Below, piece by piece: positions 1 to 6,306 of a stretch of DNA of 10,234 nt. Numbering within the stretch: the stretch's first letter is position 1; every line of letters begins with the position of its first letter. The position numbers and the translations under genes were made by a program. This DNA is from BOG-938 sp048498155 (lineage in GTDB: Bacteria; Pseudomonadota; Alphaproteobacteria; Caulobacterales; Caulobacteraceae). The notes below the pieces were generated by a model. The model saw only the letters and a program-made list of their open reading frames with translations. It did not search any database and was not told where the DNA came from. The stretch lies in contig JBEHYN010000061.1 in the NCBI GenBank assembly GCA_048498155.1, positions 1 to 10,234 on the forward strand, in the 5' to 3' direction.

Positions 1-17
1 GCGTAAACTTCAACCAT
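1..17 (-). CDS. start of an unidentified gene, cut by the window edge
   Basis: Only the first five codons are visible (M-V-E-V-Y, ATG at 17-15). The start is supported by a near-perfect Shine-Dalgarno sequence, AAGGAGGA, at 31-24, seven bases before the ATG. It follows the truncated CMD-like gene by about 70 nt on the same strand and could be the next gene of that operon. The product cannot be named from five residues. Its ribosome binding site sits inside an inverted repeat described separately. Confidence 0.55.
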
Positions 18-78
18 GGTCCATCCTCCTTCGTGAAGCAGCTTCAACACTGACTTCGTAGCCCAAGGAGGATGGGCC
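18..78 (-). promoter_or_regulatory. inverted repeat that can hide the ribosome binding site of the next gene
   Basis: In the minus-strand transcript the Shine-Dalgarno segment (31-18, AAGGAGGATGGACC) is complementary to an upstream segment (78-65, GGCCCATCCTCCTT) over 14 positions with one A-C mismatch. The intervening 33 nt contain a smaller perfect palindrome, TGAAGC-T-GCTTCA (46-34). The upstream arm can instead form its own hairpin, GCCCA/TGGGC (77-73 with 65-61), which presents the anti-Shine-Dalgarno UCCUCCU as a 7-nt loop. The two folds are mutually exclusive, as in translational switches. This is read from base pairing only and the regulatory role is inference. Confidence 0.45.
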
Positions 79-86
79 TACCTCAA

Positions 87-386
87 TTACGCGATGTCCT
101 GCATGATCTTGGCCAGCTTGGGACTGTATAGCCACAACACAGGACGGCGATTTTTCGTCAGTTCGTCGTAGGCCTTGCGGTCCTCGTCGCTGGTCATGTC
201 CTCGCGCTTGGGAATCGGCAGGCGGTAGTGGCTGGACGGATCGATGTCGGGCGGGAGCGCCTCAAGCGCGGCGGCGTGCGAAGGCTCCTGCGCGTGGACG
301 CGGCCGGGCGCCGCACCACCCAGAACCAGGGCCATGCTCGCGACGGCTGCCCCCGCGAAGGCGATTAATTTGATTGCGGCCTTCAC
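87..386 (-). CDS. truncated exported CMD-like protein (N-terminal part only)
   Basis: A 99-residue protein starting at GTG (386-384) with a strong GGAGG ribosome binding site. Residues 1-33 form a Sec-type signal peptide ending VHA. Residues about 44-95 match the N-terminal arm of the two complete CMD-like proteins here: PPDIDP, then YRLPIPKREDM, then DEDRKAYDELTK, then LYSPKLA. It stops (TAA, 89-87) just where the paralogs enter their helical CMD domain, so the EW motif, the internal KYCKP cysteine and the C-terminal cysteine are all missing. Neither of the other two forward frames downstream restores recognisable CMD sequence, so this is not one simple frameshift. It lies 70 nt after the hydrolase gene, probably in the same operon. 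It may be a decayed duplicate or a short secreted protein in its own right; catalysis by it is unlikely. Confidence 0.6.
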   Translation of the reverse strand: MKAAIKLIAFAGAAVASMALVLGGAAPGRVHAQEPSHAAALEALPPDIDPSSHYRLPIPKREDMTSDEDRKAYDELTKNRRPVLWLYSPKLAKIMQDIA

Positions 387-456
387 GTCGCTTCCTCCGC
401 TTGAAATTCCGGAACCTTAGGGTGTGCACCGCCGCGCCATGCGCCATGCGACCGGA

Positions 457-1395
457 TCAGCGAAGCTCGTCCAACCGCTTGCTCTGGATAGTCCAGGCCG
501 GATCGCCACACAGCCCGCAATGGGGACCAACGAATACGGCCTTGGCCTTTTGATCGCCCTTCAGCCGCCAGTCGAGCCAAGCGACGCCCACCGGCGCGAA
601 GGGTCCGCCCATGGGCAGGTTGTAGTTGCCCATGTGCCCCAGCGGCAGATTGGCCATCATCACCGGCACGCGATCGATGCGAGCGTAGTCGTCCGTGGCG
701 TTGGCGTAGGCGATGTCGCCAGGGCCGCCGATGAAATAGGCGATCGGCGCGTGCAGCTGCTTGAGCTTGTCTTTGTTGATCTTGATCCGGCTGTCGGGAG
801 TGTCGTGGATATGGATGCCGCTGTTCCAGATCACGCTGGTCTTGACCAGGGGGTCGGGCGAGATATCGATCGCCTCTACCCCGCCGCAGGACTGGCCCAT
901 GACCGCCACCTCGTCGACAGCCAATAGTCCTTCCAACTGACTGCCCTTCCGTGCGTTCTCAGTCTGGGCCCATTTGACGCCTTCGATCAGCTGGGCCGGC
1001 TGCGTCGGAGAAACGCCCGGCGGAGGCGTCGCCGGCTTGGCGGCCGGTTTATCCGTCCACGGACCAAGCGCCACGATCAGGTAGCCGTGGGACGCGATCT
1101 CAGTGAGGAAAGCTCGGTATTGACTGTTATCCGCCACGCAGTCGCCATTGGCCCAGGCCAGGATTGGCAGCTTGGCGCCTTTCAGCGCGCCCAGATCGCG
1201 CGGTCGATAGAGCGTGTGGGTAGGCAGGCTCGGAATCGGTTCGGAGATCGTGGGAAAAGGCCCCGTCCCGACGAAGGGTGTCGGCGGCGTCTGAGCCGCC
1301 GACACGCCGAACAGCAGAACGCTTAGCGCCCCCCCGACAAGCGCCAAAGGCGCGCTGATCGTCCTCGCACGCCTGCGCGTGCCCGACAGTATCAC
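457..1395 (-). CDS. exported alpha/beta hydrolase (serine esterase/lipase-like)
   Basis: A 312-residue predicted serine hydrolase. I chose the GTG at 1395-1393 because it overlaps the stop of the preceding gene in a GTGA arrangement, typical of coupled translation; a TTG three codons earlier is possible. A signal peptide spans about residues 12-35 (hydrophobic core then VSAAQ). The nucleophile elbow is GQSCGG (167-172, Ser169). WANGDC (81-86) sits where the oxyanion loop is expected. The best acid and base candidates are Asp227 in GGPGD and His254 in PLGHMG. This pattern resembles chlorophyllase-like or cutinase-like hydrolases of the alpha/beta fold. Two further cysteines (HCGLC, 293 and 296) plus Cys86 could form disulfides, which fits a periplasmic location. 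It is encoded between two CMD-like genes, so ester or lactone cleavage linked to them is plausible. The actual substrate is not shown by the sequence. Confidence 0.88.
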   Translation of the reverse strand: MILSGTRRRARTISAPLALVGGALSVLLFGVSAAQTPPTPFVGTGPFPTISEPIPSLPTHTLYRPRDLGALKGAKLPILAWANGDCVADNSQYRAFLTEIASHGYLIVALGPWTDKPAAKPATPPPGVSPTQPAQLIEGVKWAQTENARKGSQLEGLLAVDEVAVMGQSCGGVEAIDISPDPLVKTSVIWNSGIHIHDTPDSRIKINKDKLKQLHAPIAYFIGGPGDIAYANATDDYARIDRVPVMMANLPLGHMGNYNLPMGGPFAPVGVAWLDWRLKGDQKAKAVFVGPHCGLCGDPAWTIQSKRLDELR

Positions 1396-2117
1396 TGCGG
1401 GCAAAGCGGCGTCTTGGACAGGGGCGGCAGCAGGGGCTTTTGGTCCGCGTCCAGGTGCGAGTCATAGGCGTCCAGCTCGATGGCCGTGGCGTTGTACAGG
1501 CCGATAAGGTTGGTGAGATCCACCACGCCTCGCTTGCCGAACACCTTCATCGCTTGAGCGAAGGTCTTTGACGAAACCATGTGTTTTGGCCCCATCAGTT
1601 CACGACCGTACTGAATGATGGTGGCGCCGCGCGGGTCCACGCCGACGATTGGCTTGCAGTACTTGATAATGTCGATGGTCGACTGCTCGACCTCGGGCTT
1701 GTGTCCGCGCGTGGCTCGGCCGTGTTCTTCCCATTGCGTCCACTCGAACTGATCATTGATGGAGCGCGAGGCCTGCAGCACCGCGATTTCCACTTCGCGC
1801 GCGTTGAACTGGGTATGGAACTTCAGATATTCGTGAGCTTCGCCCAGGGACTTGGCCAACAGCGGGCTGGTCAGGCGCAGCGGCAGCGCGCCGCTCTTGG
1901 TCTGCTCGTCGTAAATTTTGCGCTCTTCGTCGGTTTGCATATCCGCGCGCGTGGGCATGCGCAGGCGGTAACGCGTGACGGGATCGATATCCGGAGGCAG
2001 GACTTTCTCGGCGGCGTTCGCCCGGCGGATGATCGTCTTGGCGTGCACGGGCGCGCACGCGAGGGCGGCCAAAGCCAGGGCGAGTGTAATGCATTGAACG
2101 CTAATCTTGACTTTCAT
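1392..2117 (-). CDS. exported carboxymuconolactone-decarboxylase-like protein
   Basis: A 241-residue protein. I chose the ATG at 2117-2115, preceded by AGAGGAA, rather than the in-frame ATG eight codons earlier, because it gives a clean signal peptide (residues 1-26, ending PVHA). An N-terminal arm (PPDIDP at 41-46, then RLRMPTRADM and DEERKIYDEQTK) leads into a helical CMD/AhpD-type domain, about residues 85-215. FEWTQWEEHGR (124-134) aligns with the family's EWxxH helix but has Trp where the family usually has His. Cys153 in IKYCKP and Cys239 near the C terminus are also found in the paralog at 8954-9688 and could pair in the periplasm. CMD-family proteins are usually cytoplasmic decarboxylases or AhpD-like oxidoreductases, so export and the motif change argue for a different role. 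It is the first gene of a likely operon with the hydrolase (4-nt overlap) and the truncated CMD-like gene. Confidence 0.88.
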   Translation of the reverse strand: MKVKISVQCITLALALAALACAPVHAKTIIRRANAAEKVLPPDIDPVTRYRLRMPTRADMQTDEERKIYDEQTKSGALPLRLTSPLLAKSLGEAHEYLKFHTQFNAREVEIAVLQASRSINDQFEWTQWEEHGRATRGHKPEVEQSTIDIIKYCKPIVGVDPRGATIIQYGRELMGPKHMVSSKTFAQAMKVFGKRGVVDLTNLIGLYNATAIELDAYDSHLDADQKPLLPPLSKTPLCPQ

Positions 2118-2196
2118 TTCGTTTCCTCTTCGCCCGGCCATGTTTTCGCTGCCGGCGCTTGATTTTGTTTTGTCTTCAGTAGTCTGGGATCATTAA

Positions 2197-2225
2197 GTAA
2201 GCGAACAATGGCCTGGGTTTGTCAA
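2197..2225 (-). promoter_or_regulatory. candidate promoter for the CMD-like/hydrolase operon
   Basis: A perfect TTGACA -35 box (2225-2220) is followed after 17 nt by GCTTAC (2202-2197), a moderate match to the GCTAnA-like -10 of alphaproteobacteria. It lies between the MBL-fold gene and the CMD-like gene and would give a 5' leader of about 70 nt. I see no terminator after the MBL-fold gene, so read-through from its promoter is also possible. Confidence 0.45.
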
Positions 2226-2241
2226 GGCAGGCGGGAGAGGC

Positions 2242-3210
2242 TCAGGGCTCTGCATAGAAGCTGCGCACGATGGCGGGAATGGCGCCGAGTCCCTTCCAGT
2301 CCGCATGCTTGGGGTCGAATTCCGCCGTCAGGGTTCCCCCCGCCTCATCGGCGCTCACGCCCTGCGCCCTCAGCTCGTGCGCGCGCAGCTGCAGATCGCG
2401 CAGCACCTCGCGTTGTGACGCGATCAGGCTCCCGTCGCGAACGTCGCCGTGGTTGGGCACGACAATGACCGGATGCAGCACATCCAGCTTGTCCATCACG
2501 CTCATCCAATTTTGCAGGTTGGCTACGGTTTTGGGCACAGACGGATAGGTCTTGCTGCCCAGGAAATTGCCGCCGTACAGCACCTTATCCGGCTCGATAA
2601 ACACCGCCACATCACCGTTGGTGAAGGCCGGGCCGAACCAGAACAGCTTCACCGTGACCCCGCCGCCCAGGTCAACCGTCGCATTGCGATCAAAGGTGAT
2701 GTCCGGTTCGCGAAGCTTGACCCCTTTGAGCGTAGTGGCCAGGTCGACCGAGCGCGCGGTGAAGGAGTCGATATAGGACTGGGTGATGTTGTGGATATCC
2801 GCCTTTTGGCCTTCAGGGATGATCCATACGGCATCGGGCAGGGACATGCCGCCCGTGATGTGCTCGGGACGAAAGTCTGATGTCACCAGATACAAGATCT
2901 TATTGGTGCTGACGCTCTGCACCCGCCGGGCCACGACCTCGCCGCTCTTGGCGCCCATCCCACTGTCCACCACGAGGGTCGCGCGGGCTCCCACGACGAT
3001 GAGGATGTTGGGGTTGCCCGGCCGGCTCATGTCGGGAATTTCCCAGACATGGTCTGACAGCTTCCTGAAAACCTGCTCCTGCACGGTGAACGGCGTGAGA
3101 GTCTGGATTTTCACCGGCGCCTCGGGCGGGGTCTGGGCATGGGCGGTCCAGGCGGACGCCAGGCTCAACGCCGCAACGGCGGCAGCGATCCTATGAAATC
3201 TGGGTTTCAC
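2242..3210 (-). CDS. exported metallo-beta-lactamase-fold protein with degenerate metal site
   Basis: A 322-residue protein starting at GTG (3210-3208), five bases after a GGGAGG ribosome binding site. An upstream extension of the frame crosses the probable 5' leader and is rejected. Residues 1-25 are a signal peptide ending TAHA. The MBL fold is recognisable from VVDSG (80-84), the block at 110-121, GPAFTNGD (193-200), VLYGGN (210-215) and VVPNHGD (250-256). The zinc ligands are largely gone: the usual HxHxDH reads DFRPEH (112-117), so only His117 remains; the His of GPAHT is Phe196; the bridging Asp of xGD is Asn215. His254 is kept. By family knowledge this should not bind the normal two-zinc centre, so it may be a pseudoenzyme, a binding protein, or use another mechanism. 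It has its own promoter and precedes the CMD-like/hydrolase operon, which suggests a role in the same process. Confidence 0.87.
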   Translation of the reverse strand: MKPRFHRIAAAVAALSLASAWTAHAQTPPEAPVKIQTLTPFTVQEQVFRKLSDHVWEIPDMSRPGNPNILIVVGARATLVVDSGMGAKSGEVVARRVQSVSTNKILYLVTSDFRPEHITGGMSLPDAVWIIPEGQKADIHNITQSYIDSFTARSVDLATTLKGVKLREPDITFDRNATVDLGGGVTVKLFWFGPAFTNGDVAVFIEPDKVLYGGNFLGSKTYPSVPKTVANLQNWMSVMDKLDVLHPVIVVPNHGDVRDGSLIASQREVLRDLQLRAHELRAQGVSADEAGGTLTAEFDPKHADWKGLGAIPAIVRSFYAEP

Positions 3211-3239
3211 GTCGTCCTCCCTCGTCTTGTGCTCTGGTG

Positions 3240-3270
3240 GAACGGCCGCTGCACACGCGGCCGGCCGTTC
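3240..3270 (-). promoter_or_regulatory. 5' leader hairpin of the MBL-fold gene
   Basis: A perfect 9-bp inverted repeat, GAACGGCCG/CGGCCGTTC, with a 13-nt loop (3249-3261). An alternative inner pairing, GGCCGC/GCGGCC, is also possible. It would lie about 30-60 nt into the transcript from the promoter at 3308-3336 and ends 29 nt before the start codon. There is no U-tract, so it is more likely a leader structure or a transcript stabiliser than a terminator. Confidence 0.45.
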
Positions 3271-3307
3271 AATCCAGGCGCCCGCTCTGTGTTCTAGAGG
3301 GCGGTCC

Positions 3308-3336
3308 ATCTAGGGATAATCCCTTCAGACCGTCAA
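3308..3336 (-). promoter_or_regulatory. promoter of the MBL-fold gene
   Basis: TTGACG (3336-3331) and CTAGAT (3313-3308) are separated by 17 nt, close to the alphaproteobacterial housekeeping promoter pattern. The expected start of transcription near 3301 gives a leader of about 90 nt before the GTG at 3210. Confidence 0.55.
3312..3324. promoter_or_regulatory. palindromic operator candidate in the MBL-fold promoter
   Basis: AGGGAT-A-ATCCCT is a perfect 6+1+6 inverted repeat lying in the promoter spacer and overlapping the -10 box. This position suits a repressor that blocks RNA polymerase. I do not recognise the regulator. The palindrome could arise by chance, although its position makes that less likely. 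Confidence 0.4.
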
Positions 3337-3386
3337 GGCGGGCGCGGTGGAGACACGGGGCAATGAAGTTGCCGGCTCGACTGCAT

Positions 3387-3573
3387 CTCCTTCCCTGCGA
3401 AGCGGGGAAGGGGGGTGATGATGCGATGGCCAACGATTTGGCCATCGCGAAGAACGCCCGAAGGGCTGGGACGAAGCGTGGTGGAAGGGGCGTCTTGGCG
3501 CCACGAAAGCCCCCACCACCGCCTTTCAGGCGGTCCCCCTCCCCCGTTTCGCTTGCGCTACACAGGGGAGGAG
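3387..3573. repeat. structured intergenic repeat element (multi-hairpin)
   Basis: A non-coding block of about 190 nt between the receptor terminator and the MBL-fold promoter, made almost entirely of inverted repeats. It opens with a CTCCTTCCC hairpin (3387-3413, loop GAA), followed by a perfect 11-bp stem with a CGAT loop (3423-3433/3438-3448), then GCCC-GAA-GGGC, a GTGGTGG/CCACCAC pairing, and a 7-bp stem ACCGCCT/AGGCGGT (3518-3534). It closes with CTCCCC/GGGGAG (3539-3570) and a GGAGGAG edge. Its two ends mirror each other (CTCCTTCCC and GGGGAGGAG). From memory this resembles dispersed GC-rich palindromic elements of Caulobacterales and related genomes; a genome search would show whether it is multicopy. 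Reading frames across it have no ribosome binding sites and are not believable genes. Confidence 0.6.
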
Positions 3574-3651
3574 AGGCCATTCCGGCCCGCAATTTCCGTA
3601 TGCAATTCCTCCCCGGACGAAGAGTGTGAACACCTTCGCGTTGCGCACATG

Positions 3652-3687
3652 AAAACGCCCGCACTGACCGTCAGGTCAATGCGGGCG
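3652..3687 (-). terminator. rho-independent terminator of the first-described receptor (3712-6021)
   Basis: On the minus strand CGCCCGCATTGACC pairs with GGTCAGTGCGGGCG (14 bp, one G-U pair, 4-nt loop) and is followed by TTTT. It begins 25 nt after the receptor stop codon. The terminator after the other receptor (6247-6281) has almost the same sequence. Confidence 0.85.
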
Positions 3688-3711
3688 CTAGAGGTCTAGG
3701 ACGGGGATCGA

Positions 3712-6021
3712 TTAGTAGTTGTAGGTGATCCGGGCGCCCAAGGTGCGCGGCAAACCGATCGGCGCCGTGATGTGGTTGTTGCTGTTGAGGCCGACGTTGA
3801 TGACGTAGTTCTGGTCGGTCAGGTTCTTAGCCCACAGCGAAACCTGCCAATGGCCGCCCGGCGCACTGTAGCCGACCGAAGCATTATACAGGTTGAACGA
3901 CGGCTGGCTGGCGATGGGCGTGTCCGACGGCTGGAAGAAGGTCTTCGCCGTATATTGGTACTCGCCCCGTAGATAGAACGAGCCGCCGTCGGCCATGTTG
4001 AAGTCCTTCTGCGCGCTCATGACTAGCGACACGGGCGGCGCCTGGACCAGGGTCTCGCCTGACGCATCATATCTCGCGCCCTGCGCGCTGGTGGCAGGGG
4101 TATATCTGGGATCGCCGACCAGGTACGGGATTAGGCTGGCGCCCGGATTGAACGTCTTGAAGTTCACGTACTTGGCGTCAAGCAGGGTGACGTTTCCGCT
4201 CAGAGTAACCGTCGGATCGGGCTTGGCGGTGATCTCCGCTTCAATACCGTTGATATAGGCCGCCGCCGCATTGGACGTGCCGGTGACGGGCGGATTGTTG
4301 GAGATGGTGGCGCTGAACTGCAGCCCCTGCCAGTCGTTGCGGAACGCCGCGACGTTGAAGCGCAGGCGGTGGTCGAACCAGTCGGTCTTGGCGCCGACTT
4401 CATACGACCACAGAGTTTCTTGTCCGAACGACGCCCCGACGAGGCTCCGGGCCGACGAGGAATAGCCGCCGCTCTTGAAGCCCTTGGTCGCCGAGGCATA
4501 GACCATGGCGTCGTCGGTCACCTGATAGTTGACACCGAACTTGGGCGTGAATGCGTGATAACGATTGACCGCTGCGGCGGCGCCACGGATGTCAAACTTG
4601 GTGGTGATGGCGTTGGTCAGCAGATTGACCGCCAGATTGTAGGTATCGAGAATCTTGCGTTCTTCGGTGTAGCGCGCGCCCACGGTCACGCCCAAACGCG
4701 GAGTGACGTGATAGGTTTCCTCGAAGAACACGGCCTGCGAGACCACAGGTATGCGCGTGTCGCGCGGAGAGCCCACACGTGTCTTCGCCGTGGTCGGATT
4801 GGTCGCCAAAGCTTCCATGGCGGGACCGATCGCGATGGTGCTGCCGATCTGGTTGACATATTCGTTGTAATAATAGGCCCCGACGACGCCCGAGAACGGA
4901 CCGATCTTATTAATCAGGTTGAACTCCTGGCTGAACTGGTGTTCCCACACGTCCATGGAGCCCAGGTCGGGGATGGTTCCGGTGAAATAGCCGGTGTTGC
5001 CCCAGGCGGCGATGCCTTCGCTGCTGGTGACGTCTTCGGTGGCGTCGCCGTCCTGAGCGTTGTGGCTGCGGTCTTCACGGTAGGCCGTGACGGACTTGAC
5101 CGTCAGCATGTCGTTGATCGTCCAGGACAGTTCGTTAGAGACGCCCCAGGCCGATTCACGGTTATAGACGTCCGAATTGGTGGCGACCTTGTGGAAGTTG
5201 CCGATGATCGTATTGGCCAGGGAATTCCAGGTCACCGGATACAGCAGCTTGGCGGCCGAGGCGTAGTGTTCGTTGGTGTTTTCAACGTCGGCGCGCACTG
5301 TATCGGTGATGTTGGAGGTGACTTCCCAACGGATTTGGCCACGGACGCCATAGCGATTGGCGTTCATCAGGTCCGGGCTGCCGGGAACGATATTCTTGAG
5401 GTAGCCGTCGCGGCGGACCACGTCGAAGGCCAAGCTGGCTTGAACCTTGTCCTTGATGATCGGGCCGCTGACGTAGAACTGGTCTTCCAGCAGATTGTAA
5501 TTGCCGACCGTGGCCACGTTCTGAAGTTTGAACTCGTTGGTCGGCGTCTTCGAAACCAGATTGAGCGCGCCGCCGGTGGAGTTACGGCCGTACAGGGTGC
5601 CTTGCGGACCCTTCAAGATTTCGACCCGGTCGATGTCGTTGAAATTGAAACCCAGGGCCAGGGAGTTTGCGCCCAGGTAGACGCCGTCCATGTAGATCGA
5701 CACGTCGCCTTCACCGGCGTTAAAGCCGCCGACGCCGCGAATGTATAGGGTGGTCTGAATTTGGCCGGTGGACAGCTTCAGCCCGGAGACCAAATTCGGC
5801 AGGTCCCGAATGCTGGTGGTTTCCGTATTCTTCAGCGCCAGATCGCCGACCACGGCGATCGAGATGGGCGTCTTCTGCAGTTGCGTCACACCGGTCTTGG
5901 TGGCGGTCACGACCACTTCGCCGATGCCGGCGGAGTTCGCCTGGGCATGGGCCGACAGCGCCGGCGCCAGAGCCAGTATGGCATAGGCCGTACCGGCCAA
6001 CATGCGAGATTTCAGGTTCAT
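3712..6021 (-). CDS. TonB-dependent outer-membrane receptor (copy 1)
   Basis: A 769-residue outer-membrane transporter that would bind a ligand outside the cell and import it using TonB/ExbB/ExbD energy. The ATG (6021-6019) has a GAGGGAG ribosome binding site. The signal peptide covers residues 1-26 (SAHA then QA). The TonB box region is GEVVVTATKTG (34-44). The plug domain (about 45-160) contains the IRGVGGFNAGEGDVSIYMDG stretch and the conserved EILKGPQGTLYGRNSTGG block (134-151). The rest is a 22-strand-type beta barrel ending in the aromatic Tyr of ITYNY, as barrel assembly requires. Length is normal for the family. It is a tandem paralog of the receptor at 6307-8622, with most differences in presumed extracellular loops (for example around residues 325-350), which suggests different ligand preference. 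The ligand is not evident; siderophores, sugars and aromatic compounds are all imported by this family. Confidence 0.95.
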   Translation of the reverse strand: MNLKSRMLAGTAYAILALAPALSAHAQANSAGIGEVVVTATKTGVTQLQKTPISIAVVGDLALKNTETTSIRDLPNLVSGLKLSTGQIQTTLYIRGVGGFNAGEGDVSIYMDGVYLGANSLALGFNFNDIDRVEILKGPQGTLYGRNSTGGALNLVSKTPTNEFKLQNVATVGNYNLLEDQFYVSGPIIKDKVQASLAFDVVRRDGYLKNIVPGSPDLMNANRYGVRGQIRWEVTSNITDTVRADVENTNEHYASAAKLLYPVTWNSLANTIIGNFHKVATNSDVYNRESAWGVSNELSWTINDMLTVKSVTAYREDRSHNAQDGDATEDVTSSEGIAAWGNTGYFTGTIPDLGSMDVWEHQFSQEFNLINKIGPFSGVVGAYYYNEYVNQIGSTIAIGPAMEALATNPTTAKTRVGSPRDTRIPVVSQAVFFEETYHVTPRLGVTVGARYTEERKILDTYNLAVNLLTNAITTKFDIRGAAAAVNRYHAFTPKFGVNYQVTDDAMVYASATKGFKSGGYSSSARSLVGASFGQETLWSYEVGAKTDWFDHRLRFNVAAFRNDWQGLQFSATISNNPPVTGTSNAAAAYINGIEAEITAKPDPTVTLSGNVTLLDAKYVNFKTFNPGASLIPYLVGDPRYTPATSAQGARYDASGETLVQAPPVSLVMSAQKDFNMADGGSFYLRGEYQYTAKTFFQPSDTPIASQPSFNLYNASVGYSAPGGHWQVSLWAKNLTDQNYVINVGLNSNNHITAPIGLPRTLGARITYNY

Positions 6022-6138
6022 TAGATGTCTCCCTCGGTTGACTCGTTGTAATTGCTTTAGGAAATGCAGCAGCCAAACTCAGGCGGGCTAGTGCGCGTTT
6101 CGCAATGGCCAAACTTGCCGATCAAGCGACTGCTCGCA

Positions 6139-6167
6139 GTAACAGGTCGAGCGGGGGCATTGGTCAA
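6139..6167 (-). promoter_or_regulatory. candidate promoter of receptor copy 1
   Basis: TTGACC (6167-6162) and TGTTAC (6144-6139) are separated by 17 nt. The -10 is weak, which would fit dependence on an activator. The -35 lies exactly 35 nt from the GTGTGT-N8-ACACAC site, the same geometry as at the other receptor, and that supports the call. Confidence 0.45.
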
Positions 6168-6202
6168 GACAAGCTTCCGTCTGAGAGGCCTCAAGGTTAC
6201 AG

Positions 6203-6222
6203 GTGTGTCACATTCCACACAC
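6203..6222. promoter_or_regulatory. inverted-repeat operator candidate upstream of receptor copy 1
   Basis: GTGTGT (6203-6208), an 8-nt spacer, then ACACAC (6217-6222), a perfect 6-bp inverted repeat. Its centre falls near -80 relative to the predicted start, a position often used by activators that contact RNA polymerase. The same arms and the same spacer length occur at 8756-8775 upstream of the other receptor, while the spacer bases differ. The regulator is unknown. Confidence 0.6.
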
Positions 6223-6246
6223 TGAGCAGCGCGCTTCGGGTTGGAT

Positions 6247-6281
6247 AAACGCCCGCACCGACCATCCGGTCGATGCGGGCG
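6247..6281 (-). terminator. rho-independent terminator of receptor copy 2
   Basis: On the minus strand CGCCCGCATCGACC pairs with GGTCGGTGCGGGCG (14 bp with one G-U pair, loop GGAT), followed by TTTAT. It starts 25 nt after the stop codon of the receptor at 6307-8622 and separates it from the control region of the next receptor. Confidence 0.8.
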
Positions 6282-6306
6282 CTTGAGGCCTTAGAGCGAG
6301 GATCGA

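Noticed and set aside
2118..2141. An earlier ATG for the CMD-like gene at 1392-2117
   Set aside because: It adds eight charged residues before the signal peptide, while the later ATG is correctly spaced from AGAGGAA.
3211..3309. A 33-residue N-terminal extension of the MBL-fold protein
   Set aside because: It would bury the signal peptide and cover the predicted leader hairpin, and the GTG at 3210 has an ideal GGGAGG site.
3387..3573. A CRISPR array or insertion sequence in the hairpin-rich region
   Set aside because: There are no regularly spaced direct repeats and no transposase. The structure is made of unrelated inverted repeats.
3237..3699. Several overlapping open frames on both strands in the intergenic region
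   Set aside because: They cross hairpins, the repeat element, a promoter and a terminator, lack ribosome binding sites and give low-complexity Pro/Arg-rich proteins.
4369..5748. A 459-codon open frame on the plus strand, opposite receptor copy 1
   Set aside because: It is a mirror of the receptor's codon bias in GC-rich DNA. The protein is Val/Asp/Gly/Arg-rich with no recognisable domain, and a similar frame lies opposite the other receptor (6367-7566).
6203..6222. The inverted repeat as a CRP/FNR-type or Fur-type site
   Set aside because: The arms are GTGTGT/ACACAC with an 8-nt spacer, which does not match TGTGA-N6-TCACA, TTGAT-N4-ATCAA or the AT-rich Fur pattern.
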